From Bifidobacterium felsineum (GTDB taxonomy: Bacteria; Actinomycetota; Actinomycetes; Actinomycetales; Bifidobacteriaceae), in contig NZ_PEBJ01000001.1 of the NCBI RefSeq assembly GCF_002802915.1, positions 310,001 to 374,000 of the forward strand: DNA of 64,000 bases, given 5' to 3'. The translations under genes and the position numbers were made by a program. Under the pieces are notes generated by a model. That model was not told where the DNA came from and searched no databases. It saw only the letters and a list, made by a program, of their open reading frames with translations. This document shows positions 44,409 through 52,862 of this stretch, piece by piece (position 1 is the stretch's first letter; every line of letters begins with the position of its first letter).

Positions 44409-47093
44409 CTACTTCTCCAGGAAGATCTGTGGTGCCTTGGCGAAGTTGTTGGCGCAATGCTCGCCGCAGAAGTAGTAGGTCTTGCCTTCGAACTCACGCG
44501 TGATGGCGTCCGCGTTCACGCTGACGGTCATGCCGCATACCGGATCGGTTGCGGTTTCGCCATCCACAGGGGCGTTGTGATGCATGTGCATGTTCATATC
44601 CATAGGATTCTCCTTGGTGTTGTGTGATTGACCGGACAAATGTGTGAGCTCGGTGCGATCATCGACGATGATAGTGGGTTCATGGGTCTCCGGTACCGAG
44701 TTGTTCGCGTTGGGAGTAGTGGACTGGTTCGCCATAGCGGTGCCGATGCCACTGTTGATATTCGCCGTGTGCAGACGATTGGCGTTCAGCACGAGGCAGA
44801 CGGAGCTTAATGCCATGGCGAGTCCGGCGATCATCGGGCTTAATAGCCAGCCGGTGAACGGGAACAGCACACCGGCTGCAACGGGGATGCCGATGATGTT
44901 GTATCCAAATGCCCAGCCCAGATTCTCTCGAATGTTGCGCATAGTGACTTCGGAAAGATTGATGGTCTTGAGCACGCCGCGCAAATCGCCGCTCATCAAC
45001 GTTACATCAGCGGACTGCATAGCCACATCCGTTCCAGTGCCAATGGCGATGCCGAGATCGGCCTGAGCTAGTGCAGGCGCATCATTGATGCCGTCTCCCA
45101 CCATCGCGATGAGGTTGGATTCAGGCTTTTTCGTCAGCGTGACGCTGCTGTGCTGATTATCACCAGTGTGGTGCTGATTGGCTTTGCCTGTCGAATTGCC
45201 GAGATTAGACTGTTCGCCGACCTGCTGAGCATCACGTTCGCGCTGCAAGTGCTCAATCCAATGGGCCTTGCCATCCGGCTTGACCTCGCAGATTACGGTG
45301 TCGATGCCGACCTCTCGCGCGATGCGACCGGCGACTTCGGCCTTATCGCCGGACAGCATCACCGTGCGGATGCCGCGTGCGCGCAATGCCGCAATCGCCT
45401 TAACCGAACCATCTTTGATGGTGTCCTTCTCATAGCTGGGTTTGTTCCAGTCGGCAGTGTCGTCCACTACGCCGCGGGTGATGGTGCCGGTCTTGTCGAA
45501 CACCACGGTGCCGATGCGCCTCGCCTGTTCCAAAGCCTTTGCGGACGTGACCAGAACACCGTTTGTGGCACCAAGACCAAGCGCCACCGTTACCGAAAGT
45601 GGCGTGGCAAGCCCCAATGCGCACGGGCAGGCGATAATCAGCACGCTGACCGCGGTCACCAATGCATGGGCCAATTGAGGGCTCGGGCCGACTGACACCC
45701 AAATCGCAAACGTCCATACGGCGATAATCATCACCGCCGGTACGAAATACCGAGCGATGCGATCGGCCAATTGCTGCACCGGCGCCTTGGTGGCCTGTGC
45801 GCGCGCAACCATCGTCGTAATCTGCGAAAGCACAGTATTCGCACCGACTTGGGTGGCGCGCATGACGCAATCACCCTTCAGTACGACGGTTGCGCCGGTG
45901 AGCAATGCATCCTTGGTTTTGATTACCGGCTTGGATTCACCGGTAATCATCGATTCATCCACCGTGACCTCGCCGGCGACGATAACGCCATCGGTGGGTA
46001 TGCGCTCGCCATTGCGCACAACGAGCAGGTCTCCGGTTGCGATTGCATCGGCGTCAATATCGATGCAGTTTGCGGGATTGAGCCACTGTGCTTTGGAGAC
46101 TTCGCCATCCGCGGAGAATGTCGCGATACTATTTGCGCTTACAACTGTTTCGCGAAGTTTGTGTGCGGTGCGTGGTCGTAGCTTGATTAATGACTGAACG
46201 GCTTTGCCGGTGCCTTCGCGAGCCTTGTTCTCCAGCAGTCGGCCAACAAGCACCAGTGTGATGACTACGCCTACGGATTCGAAATATGGTTCGCGGGAGC
46301 CTTCCGGGAACACCCACGGCGCGATACAGATGATCAGGCTGTACAGGTATGCGGCGCCGGTGCCCAAGGAGACCAGTGAGTTCATGTCCGGTGAGCGGTG
46401 CGCCAGTGCGGGAAAGCCGACGTTATGAATGGGATGTCCGCAGTAGAACATCACCGGCGTGATCAATATGGCTTGAAGCCAGGGATTGACCATCCAGTGC
46501 GGTACGAGCGATGAATCGGCCATATGCAGCATCGTGGTGAGAAACACTGGGATAGTAAGTACCGCGCCGACGATGACCAGTTTGGTAAGCGCTTTGATTT
46601 CATTGCGGCGTTCCTGGGCCTCACTTTGCTCGGCCTGTGCCGCGTCTACCGGCTCGCTGGATGTCTGCTGCAAGACGCCGGCTTGGGGGATGGGGGCAGC
46701 GGAGTCACCCTCCACGCGCAGCAGCCCATGCACCATGTTCATGCCGCAGGCGAACGGGTGTTCGCCGGCGGGCAGCGCAGGTAATTTCACGTCCGTACTA
46801 GTGTTGCCGGGGAGCATGGCGTCAAGGCCCAAATCGCCGAAGACCACATGGGAGGTGCATTCACCTGTCTCCTGACGGTCAAAAGTCAAGGTGATGGGTA
46901 CTCCGGCTTTCATATTCACTACGGCAGGGGAGTAGCCTCCCTTGACGGTAATGGTCGCTTGTTGCTGGCCATTGCTGATGGTGCCGGCAGTTCCTTGCTG
47001 TGGTGCGAAGAAGAATCGCAGAATTGCCCATGTGGCAGCGGCGGCGATTAGCAAGGCCACTACGAATAAGAATATGTTGAACCCCATGCCCAC
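44409..47093 (-). CDS. copper-type P1B ATPase with N-terminal cupredoxin-like and C-terminal YHS domains, N-domain missing
   Basis: 894 residues. Order: membrane helix (about 5-25); cupredoxin-like domain (about 40-130) with TSHVVF and HPFACGMNMVHG as likely metal ligands; P1B core with TGES, CPC (489-491) in the transport helix, DKTGT (Asp533), MLSGDK (Asp583) and MVGDGINDAPA; a His/Met-rich linker MDMNMHMHHN; and a YHS domain with DPVCGM and YYFCGEHC. Only about 50 residues lie between Asp533 and Asp583 where family members have about 150, and no SEHP motif is present, so the ATP-binding N-domain appears deleted. The CPC motif and the CsoR box indicate Cu(I) export, but activity is doubtful without that domain. 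A polar insert occurs before the GDGIND motif. Confidence 0.85.
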   Translation of the reverse strand: MGMGFNIFLFVVALLIAAAATWAILRFFFAPQQGTAGTISNGQQQATITVKGGYSPAVVNMKAGVPITLTFDRQETGECTSHVVFGDLGLDAMLPGNTSTDVKLPALPAGEHPFACGMNMVHGLLRVEGDSAAPIPQAGVLQQTSSEPVDAAQAEQSEAQERRNEIKALTKLVIVGAVLTIPVFLTTMLHMADSSLVPHWMVNPWLQAILITPVMFYCGHPIHNVGFPALAHRSPDMNSLVSLGTGAAYLYSLIICIAPWVFPEGSREPYFESVGVVITLVLVGRLLENKAREGTGKAVQSLIKLRPRTAHKLRETVVSANSIATFSADGEVSKAQWLNPANCIDIDADAIATGDLLVVRNGERIPTDGVIVAGEVTVDESMITGESKPVIKTKDALLTGATVVLKGDCVMRATQVGANTVLSQITTMVARAQATKAPVQQLADRIARYFVPAVMIIAVWTFAIWVSVGPSPQLAHALVTAVSVLIIACPCALGLATPLSVTVALGLGATNGVLVTSAKALEQARRIGTVVFDKTGTITRGVVDDTADWNKPSYEKDTIKDGSVKAIAALRARGIRTVMLSGDKAEVAGRIAREVGIDTVICEVKPDGKAHWIEHLQRERDAQQVGEQSNLGNSTGKANQHHTGDNQHSSVTLTKKPESNLIAMVGDGINDAPALAQADLGIAIGTGTDVAMQSADVTLMSGDLRGVLKTINLSEVTMRNIRENLGWAFGYNIIGIPVAAGVLFPFTGWLLSPMIAGLAMALSSVCLVLNANRLHTANINSGIGTAMANQSTTPNANNSVPETHEPTIIVDDRTELTHLSGQSHNTKENPMDMNMHMHHNAPVDGETATDPVCGMTVSVNADAITREFEGKTYYFCGEHCANNFAKAPQIFLEK

Positions 47094-47135
47094 TCCTTCC
47101 TCTCGTTATTCTACTCAGTCCACAGTGTATACCCA

Positions 47136-47152
47136 ATACCCCTATAGGGTAT
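47136..47152. promoter_or_regulatory. CsoR operator (copper box)
   Basis: ATACCCCTATAGGGTAT, a near-perfect match to the GC-tract pseudo-palindrome bound by CsoR repressors, between the divergent copper ATPase and csoR. It abuts the csoR -10 TATAAT (47152-47157), so copper release of CsoR would induce both genes. Confidence 0.85.
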
Positions 47153-47198
47153 ATAATCGATGATGTTCAGCTCTTGGAAAAGTAAGGGGTGCGCAGCT

Positions 47199-47480
47199 AT
47201 GCATGGCTACAGCGGTGATAAAGCAAAGATCGTGGCCCGCCTTCGTCGTGTTGAAGGACAGGTTCGCGCCATCGAGCAGATGGTGGAGGAAGACAAATAC
47301 TGCATTGATATCCTCACGCAGATTTCCGCTTCGAATTCGGCGTTGAAGTCCGTTGCATTGCTGTTGTTGGATGATCATCTTGGTCACTGCATTCGTCAGG
47401 CGTCGGTCGAGGGTGGGGCGGTAGCTGACGAGAAACTCAAAGAGGCTTCGGCGGCTATCGCGAGGTTGGTCAAGTCTTAA
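47199..47480 (+). CDS. csoR: CsoR, copper-sensing transcriptional repressor
   Basis: 93 residues from the ATG preceded by AAGGGGTG; the upstream in-frame ATGs lie at the predicted transcription start. All-helical DUF156 protein with VARLRRVEGQVRAIEQMVEEDKYCIDILTQISA. The Cu(I) ligands Cys35, His60 and Cys64 match the C-H-C set of Mycobacterium CsoR. It represses itself and the divergent ATPase through the palindrome between them. Confidence 0.93.
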   Translation: MHGYSGDKAKIVARLRRVEGQVRAIEQMVEEDKYCIDILTQISASNSALKSVALLLLDDHLGHCIRQASVEGGAVADEKLKEASAAIARLVKS

Positions 47481-47567
47481 GACCACAAGTGGCTCTTCCA
47501 CCATGCACCATAAAAATTGGGAGGGAAAAATTATTCCCTCCTGGAAAAGTGATGCGATACTGGGACC

Positions 47568-49013
47568 ATGCTTGAACAAACGGGAAGCGCAATCCTCGTG
47601 ATTGCCGTATTAGTGATTGGTGCAGGGCTCGGTCTTCTTGCCGGTTTACTGCTGGGGCGTCATCAGGGTCAGGAAATGGCTCGTGGTGCTCGCTCCCAGG
47701 AGCTGGAAGAGGCTCGGGCGCTGTTGCAGAATGCTCGGGGTGACATTGCCGAGCTCAACGCGTCTCACGCGGCCGCCCAGGCGCAAGTGGATGGTCTCAA
47801 TCAGCAGCTGGCGTTCGTTAAATCGCAGTTGACCCAGGCGCAACAGGCTGAACAGATTCGTATCCAGCGTGAGCGTGAGCGCGCGGCGGCTGAAGCCGAG
47901 GAGCGCCGCAAGGCTGAGGCCAAGGCTGCCGAGGAGAAGCGGCTGGCGGAGGCGAAAGCCGCCGAAGCCAAGCGCCAAGAGCAGGAAGCGCGTCTGAAGG
48001 AGCAGAGCAAGGTGTTGGAGGCTTTGGCTCCAGTGGCCAAGAATCTTGACGCATTGCAGAACAAGGTCACCCAGATTGAAGAAGGCCGTAAGCAGGAGAT
48101 GGGCGCCTTGGGGGCTCAGCTCAAGGGACTGAATGACCAACAGGCTCGATTGGACAAGGAAACCAGTTCGCTTTCCGCTGCGCTACGTAATAACAAAGTG
48201 CGTGGCGCATGGGGCGAGGCACAGCTGAAGAACATCGTCGAATCGGCAGGACTGCTGGAGCATGTGGACTTCGATACACAGGTGGTGGTCAACGGCGCGG
48301 ACGGTCGGGTGCTGCGCCCGGACATGATTGTCCATTTGCCGGGTGGCAAGACCATTCCGATTGACGCCAAGGTGCCATATGCCGATTATCAGCGGGCATG
48401 TGAGATTCCTGAGACGGCAAGTCCCGAGGATTTGACACGTCGTGATGACCTGCTGCGCTCGCATGCTAAGGCATTGCGTGAGCATGTGCGTGCTCTTGGG
48501 GAGAAAGCATATTGGAATGCGTTCGCAACTGCTCCTGATTTCGTCGTGGCGTTCATTCCGAACGAGGCGTTGCTTCAGGCTGCTTTGGAGGCGGACCCCA
48601 CATTGATGGACGATGCGTTCTCCCGCAAGGTGGCACTTACCTCTCCGGTCACACTCTGGGCGGTGCTGAAATCGGTGGCATATGCATGGCAGCAGCAATC
48701 GTTGACTGACGATGCCAAGCAACTCTTTGACCTATCTCGCGAGCTGTATGACCGTTTCGCGGTATTGGGCGATTACGCCACCAAACTGGGAACCCAGATT
48801 TCCAAGACGGTTGGCGCCTATAACAAGTTCGCGGCAAGTTTGGAACGCCGCGTGCTGCCCACGGCGCGAAAGCTGCAGAAAATCGAGCCGACCAAGGTGA
48901 TCGAGGAAGTGCCGCTTATCGAATCCGATAAAGGCAATATCAGCGAACTCTCTGCGCCTGAAGTCATTCCATCGGATGCGGAGACCGATCATGAGGCCAA
49001 TCAGCGAGCTTGA
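47568..49013 (+). CDS. rmuC: RmuC-family DNA recombination protein
   Basis: 481 residues. N-terminal membrane helix (about 8-30), a long Ala/Glu/Lys/Arg/Gln coiled coil (about 40-200) and the RmuC nuclease-like domain: NNKVRGAWGEAQLKNIVESAGLLEHVDFD, RPDMIVHLPGGKTIPIDAKVPYADY (PD-(D/E)xK-like Asp and Lys) and FIPNEALLQAAL. In E. coli RmuC limits inverted-repeat rearrangements. The tail after about 450 is acidic. The gene is followed after about 130 bases by the PRTase-like gene. Confidence 0.93.
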   Translation: MLEQTGSAILVIAVLVIGAGLGLLAGLLLGRHQGQEMARGARSQELEEARALLQNARGDIAELNASHAAAQAQVDGLNQQLAFVKSQLTQAQQAEQIRIQRERERAAAEAEERRKAEAKAAEEKRLAEAKAAEAKRQEQEARLKEQSKVLEALAPVAKNLDALQNKVTQIEEGRKQEMGALGAQLKGLNDQQARLDKETSSLSAALRNNKVRGAWGEAQLKNIVESAGLLEHVDFDTQVVVNGADGRVLRPDMIVHLPGGKTIPIDAKVPYADYQRACEIPETASPEDLTRRDDLLRSHAKALREHVRALGEKAYWNAFATAPDFVVAFIPNEALLQAALEADPTLMDDAFSRKVALTSPVTLWAVLKSVAYAWQQQSLTDDAKQLFDLSRELYDRFAVLGDYATKLGTQISKTVGAYNKFAASLERRVLPTARKLQKIEPTKVIEEVPLIESDKGNISELSAPEVIPSDAETDHEANQRA

Positions 49014-49143
49014 GCTCGTTGATCTGGGATTGGTCGCATGAGGGCAACTATTCTACGGGGGGAATATGCATGAGGAGCACTGATTCGAGCCCGTTTCATG
49101 GTGCGTTGACTTGGCTGACCCCCTCAGGCGATAGGCTTACACC

Positions 49144-49773
49144 ATGACTGAATCTGGATTCCGCCCAACGGGTACGTCGGACCTCACCGGCGCAAAGAAC
49201 ACGGCCGACTTTGCGATGATGGAACCGCGTGAACAACTGGCCTCTTTGCTCAAAGAGCATGTGGTGGGCCGCCCGTTCTCCGAACTCGCTTCGGTGACGT
49301 TCGATCATCATGCCGCTCCGATTATGGGCCATGTGCTGATCGATGCATTGGAGGATGCCGGTTATTCGGTCGATGATTTTGACGCTGTAGGCGCGTTGAC
49401 CGCCGCCGCCGTGCCGATGGTTTCCGCGATGATTCAGGCGGCCGCCTCTCGTGGCGAGGATTTGGACGGCTTTGTGATGGACTTTGTGTATCCCTCCATC
49501 AAGGGGCCGTCCATCGAAGGCCGCCGAGTGGTGCTGCTGGATGCGTGGCTGTCCGAAAAATCATATGTGCAGACCAGCTCGCTGGTCACCTTGCGCAATG
49601 GTAATGAACTCAGCCTTGACTTCGGCATTGTCGAGCAGCTGGGCGCCAAAGTAGTGGCCATCGCCTCTCTTGTGGGTGGCGGCGCGAAGAATATCAACGT
49701 AGTCAACCCGGTAACGGGAGATGGCCAGGTACTGCCCTTCGTCCAAGTCTTCGACGAATCCGAACTTCGTTAA
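49144..49773 (+). CDS. phosphoribosyltransferase-fold protein, orotate PRTase-like, divergent
   Basis: 209 residues with the hood and core pattern of orotate phosphoribosyltransferases: a central DAVGALTAAAVPMVSAMIQAAASRG and an IEGRRVVLLDAW strand. The canonical PRPP loop (VVLVDDVxTTGGS) reads VVLLDAWLSEKSYVQTS, losing both acidic residues in their normal context and the TG dipeptide. It may be a PRTase-derived binding protein, or a pyrimidine gene whose motif has drifted. The pyr operon is not nearby. The neighbouring SpoU gene starts 112 bases downstream. Confidence 0.65.
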   Translation: MTESGFRPTGTSDLTGAKNTADFAMMEPREQLASLLKEHVVGRPFSELASVTFDHHAAPIMGHVLIDALEDAGYSVDDFDAVGALTAAAVPMVSAMIQAAASRGEDLDGFVMDFVYPSIKGPSIEGRRVVLLDAWLSEKSYVQTSSLVTLRNGNELSLDFGIVEQLGAKVVAIASLVGGGAKNINVVNPVTGDGQVLPFVQVFDESELR

Positions 49774-49885
49774 CGTTGCATTCGATGTTCTCGCCCAGGT
49801 GAGGTGAGGGCAACTATGCATGGTCGCCCGCAAGACCCAGGAGAGGGGCTGTTCGTGCGACGCTGATTCCCGTAGAGGAGCAATT

Positions 49886-50794
49886 GTGCACGCACCTAAT
49901 CAGATTTCTTTAGCCGCCAAAGCCTCGGGCGAGCCGGAATTCCGTGAAATCGGCGTAGGGCCGTGGGAAGAGACCCATCCCGGTGAACCGCGACCGGATG
50001 ATTCAGCATCACCGAACTATGATGCGCGTTTCGATACTGAATTGCTGGACGCTGGCGATCGGCGTAATGTACTCGATCGTTACCGTTACTGGTCGGTGCA
50101 AGCCATCAAAGACGACTTGGACGTACGTGGTCGCCATGACTTCGAAGTCGCAGTGGAAAACTGGACGCACGATTTCAATATCGGATCCATGGTGCGCACG
50201 GCCAACGCCTTCCAAGCCAAGCGCGTGCATATTGTCGGGCCGCATAAATGGAACCGTAAAGGCGCTCTGATGACCGAGCTCTACCAGCATGTGGAGCATC
50301 ATCCATCCATCGCCGAGCTGGTGGAATGCTGGCGCAACCGCATTGCCGGCGAAATCGCCGCCGAGCGCGCCCGAGCCGCCGCAGCCGCAATCCACATTCA
50401 CGAGTATGGCTCGAATACTGCAGCATCTGATGGGCAGCCGTTCATCCCCGACTCTTTCAGTGCTGGCAGCATTGGCGGTATTTCCCCCGTGCAAACCGCA
50501 ATGACGGAACTCGCCGATGCGGATAATCACGTTAAGGAACTACAAGCCGCTCGAGTCATCGCATTGGACATCATCCCAGGTGCAGTGCCGATGGAAACCT
50601 ACCGATTCCCCAAGCGTTGCCTGCTGCTGTTCGGCGCGGAAGGCCCGGGTCTTAGCCAAAAAGCTCTCGACCTTGCCGATGACGTCGTCTATATTTCCCA
50701 GTTCGGTTCCGTTCGCTCCATCAACGCCGGTGCCGCAGCGGCCGTAGCCATGCATGCCTGGATTGCCCAACACGCCACGATTAACCACGATTAA
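49886..50794 (+). CDS. SpoU/TrmH-family RNA 2'-O-methyltransferase
   Basis: 302 residues from GTG, fixed by GAGGAG six bases upstream. SPOUT trefoil-knot motifs: NWTHDFNIGSMVRTANAF (motif 1), CLLLFGAEGPGLS (motif 2) and ISQFGSVRSINAGAAAAVAMHAW (motif 3). It methylates tRNA or rRNA ribose using SAM. An insertion of about 50 residues (about 155-205), Ala-rich, separates motif 1 from motif 2. The target nucleotide is not predictable. Confidence 0.92.
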   Translation: MHAPNQISLAAKASGEPEFREIGVGPWEETHPGEPRPDDSASPNYDARFDTELLDAGDRRNVLDRYRYWSVQAIKDDLDVRGRHDFEVAVENWTHDFNIGSMVRTANAFQAKRVHIVGPHKWNRKGALMTELYQHVEHHPSIAELVECWRNRIAGEIAAERARAAAAAIHIHEYGSNTAASDGQPFIPDSFSAGSIGGISPVQTAMTELADADNHVKELQAARVIALDIIPGAVPMETYRFPKRCLLLFGAEGPGLSQKALDLADDVVYISQFGSVRSINAGAAAAVAMHAWIAQHATINHD

Positions 50795-50898
50795 CCGCGA
50801 CTAGTCAGGCCGGCACCCAATATCAAAATCAAACAACTGCGATGGCAATAACCGCTGTAAGGCTAGCGGGGCGTTGAAACGTCGCGTAGAGTTGAATC

Positions 50899-51858
50899 AT
50901 GATTGAGGTTGAGGGGCTCAGCAAACGATTCAAGTCCAAACAAGTGCTGAATAACGTGATCTTCACAGCCGAAGACGGCAAGGTCACCGGTTTTCTTGGG
51001 CCCAATGGGGCGGGTAAATCCACCACCATGCGTGCGATGCTCGGCCTCATCGCCCCGGACAGTGGTCAGGCATTGATTGATGGCCAATCATTCACCAGCC
51101 TCCGTGCGCCGATGCGTGCAGTAGGCGCGGTGCTGGATGCGAAGTCCGCACACCGGTCGAGATCGGCACGTGACCATCTGCTGGCTTTGGCCTATACCAA
51201 TAACATTCCCAAACGTCGAGTGGACGAGGTCATTGACATGACCGGCTTGACCAGCGTGGCCAAAGGCAAAGCGGGGCGATTCTCGCTCGGTATGAGCCAG
51301 CGCCTATCCATTGCCGCGGCGTTACTGGGCGACCCTCATAATCTGGTATTGGACGAACCAATCAACGGGCTGGACCCAGAAGGCGTGAAATGGGTGCGCG
51401 AATTATGCCGCTACTACGCCTCGCAGGGACGAGCCGTACTGTTGAGCTCACATCTCATGAGCGAAGTGGCGCTCACTGCCGACGATCTCGTGATCATCGG
51501 CCAAGGCCGTATTCTGGAGACGACCACAGTCCGCAAGTTCGTGGCCGAACATTCCACGCGATCCATCCGCGTGGTCACACCCGAGCCTGACAAGCTCAAA
51601 GCGATTTTCGCTTCCGCACAAGAAGTGCGAGTCGTGTCGGATCAACGCACACCGGCGGACCCACCCATTGGCGAAGTGTTCCGCATCACCGGAGCCGATT
51701 TGATTGCGGCGGCTCGCGTATTCGCCCAAGCCGGGCTCGTCACCTATGAGCTTATTGAGGAACATGCCTCGCTGGAGGAAGCATACATGGCATTGACCCA
51801 TAGCCAAGTCGAATATCAGGCAAAGTTGACTGCGGAGGCGCGGCACGATGAGCACTAA
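50899..51858 (+). CDS. ABC transporter ATP-binding protein (BcrA-like)
   Basis: 319 residues: Walker A GPNGAGKST, signature FSLGMSQRLS, Walker B NLVLDEPINGLDPEG and an H-loop in LLSSHLMSEVAL, plus a C-terminal domain of about 90 residues typical of drug or bacteriocin exporters. It pairs with the next gene, whose ATG lies 11 bases inside its end. Export of an antimicrobial or regulation of membrane stress are the usual roles; no lantibiotic genes are nearby. Confidence 0.94.
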   Translation: MIEVEGLSKRFKSKQVLNNVIFTAEDGKVTGFLGPNGAGKSTTMRAMLGLIAPDSGQALIDGQSFTSLRAPMRAVGAVLDAKSAHRSRSARDHLLALAYTNNIPKRRVDEVIDMTGLTSVAKGKAGRFSLGMSQRLSIAAALLGDPHNLVLDEPINGLDPEGVKWVRELCRYYASQGRAVLLSSHLMSEVALTADDLVIIGQGRILETTTVRKFVAEHSTRSIRVVTPEPDKLKAIFASAQEVRVVSDQRTPADPPIGEVFRITGADLIAAARVFAQAGLVTYELIEEHASLEEAYMALTHSQVEYQAKLTAEARHDEH

Positions 51859-52837
51859 TAATGTCAACGCCAATGTCAATGCCACCGTCACTGCCACTGT
51901 TATGAGCGCCCAAACAGCACACGCAGCAGAGCGACGCCCAGCCAGTCGTCGTGCCAATCGTTGGAGCCGTCGCATCCGACTATCGTTCCTCGGCTCGCTC
52001 AAAGCCGAACTGCTCAAACTCAAATCGTTGAAATCCACATGGATTCTCCTCGGTCTGGCTGCTGCGCTCATGGTGGGCATGGCCGCGCTGAGCGCCTGGG
52101 CCACAACGTTCATGGCCACCATCGATATCACCACCGGTAAAACCCTTGACCAGCCCAAGCCGCTCGCCGCCGTTGACCTCTGGGCGGTATTGGCCTCATC
52201 CGGCAGCACCGCCGCGCTCGTAATCGGCATTTTCGGCGTCATGGCCATTACCAGCGAATACACCACATCCGCCATCCAATCCAGCCTGACTGCCAATCCT
52301 CGACGCGGCATGTTCTACATCAGCAAGTCAATTGCCGTGGCGCTGTATGCGCTCGCCTCAGGAGTCGTGGGCATCCTGCTGGCCTCCGGTGTGCTGTGGC
52401 TGTTCGTGCAAGGTCATGATGTCACTGCGCTCAGTGATGATCAGTGGCGCATCATTCCCATAACCGTGATCGGATTCCCTGTGATCATCATGCTTATTGC
52501 ACTGATGGCTGTAGGACTGGGCGGTCTGACCCGTTCCACGGTGGGCGGGGTCAGCGCGGTGGTCGTGCTGCTCATGGTGCTCTCGTCCATACTGGCCATC
52601 GTTTCCATGGCGGTCAGCCAAGTCTCCTGGCTCGGCACATTGGCTTATCTCACACCCGATATGGCGATGAACAACTTCCTTGGAGCCAGCATTAACAGTG
52701 ATGCGGTCTCCTCCGTCACCTCGCAGCAGAATTATTGGATTCCCGAATGGTGGCAATCCGGGTTTATACTGCTCGCCTGGGTCGCCGCGGCATGGGTCGG
52801 CGGCCTTGTTGTTACGGCAAAAGCTGATATCAAATAA
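51848..52837 (+). CDS. ABC-2 type transporter permease
   Basis: 329 residues. A basic, Ala/Thr-rich cytoplasmic N-terminus (about 1-50) precedes SLKAELLKLKSLKSTWILLGLAAALMVGMAAL and six membrane helices (last about 300-322). TSEYTTSAIQSSLTANPRRGMFYISK is a typical permease loop. It forms the membrane part of the exporter with the overlapping ATPase gene. Confidence 0.92.
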   Translation: MSTNNVNANVNATVTATVMSAQTAHAAERRPASRRANRWSRRIRLSFLGSLKAELLKLKSLKSTWILLGLAAALMVGMAALSAWATTFMATIDITTGKTLDQPKPLAAVDLWAVLASSGSTAALVIGIFGVMAITSEYTTSAIQSSLTANPRRGMFYISKSIAVALYALASGVVGILLASGVLWLFVQGHDVTALSDDQWRIIPITVIGFPVIIMLIALMAVGLGGLTRSTVGGVSAVVVLLMVLSSILAIVSMAVSQVSWLGTLAYLTPDMAMNNFLGASINSDAVSSVTSQQNYWIPEWWQSGFILLAWVAAAWVGGLVVTAKADIK

Positions 52838-52862
52838 TGTGTACACTGGTGCAGTGCTTTTC

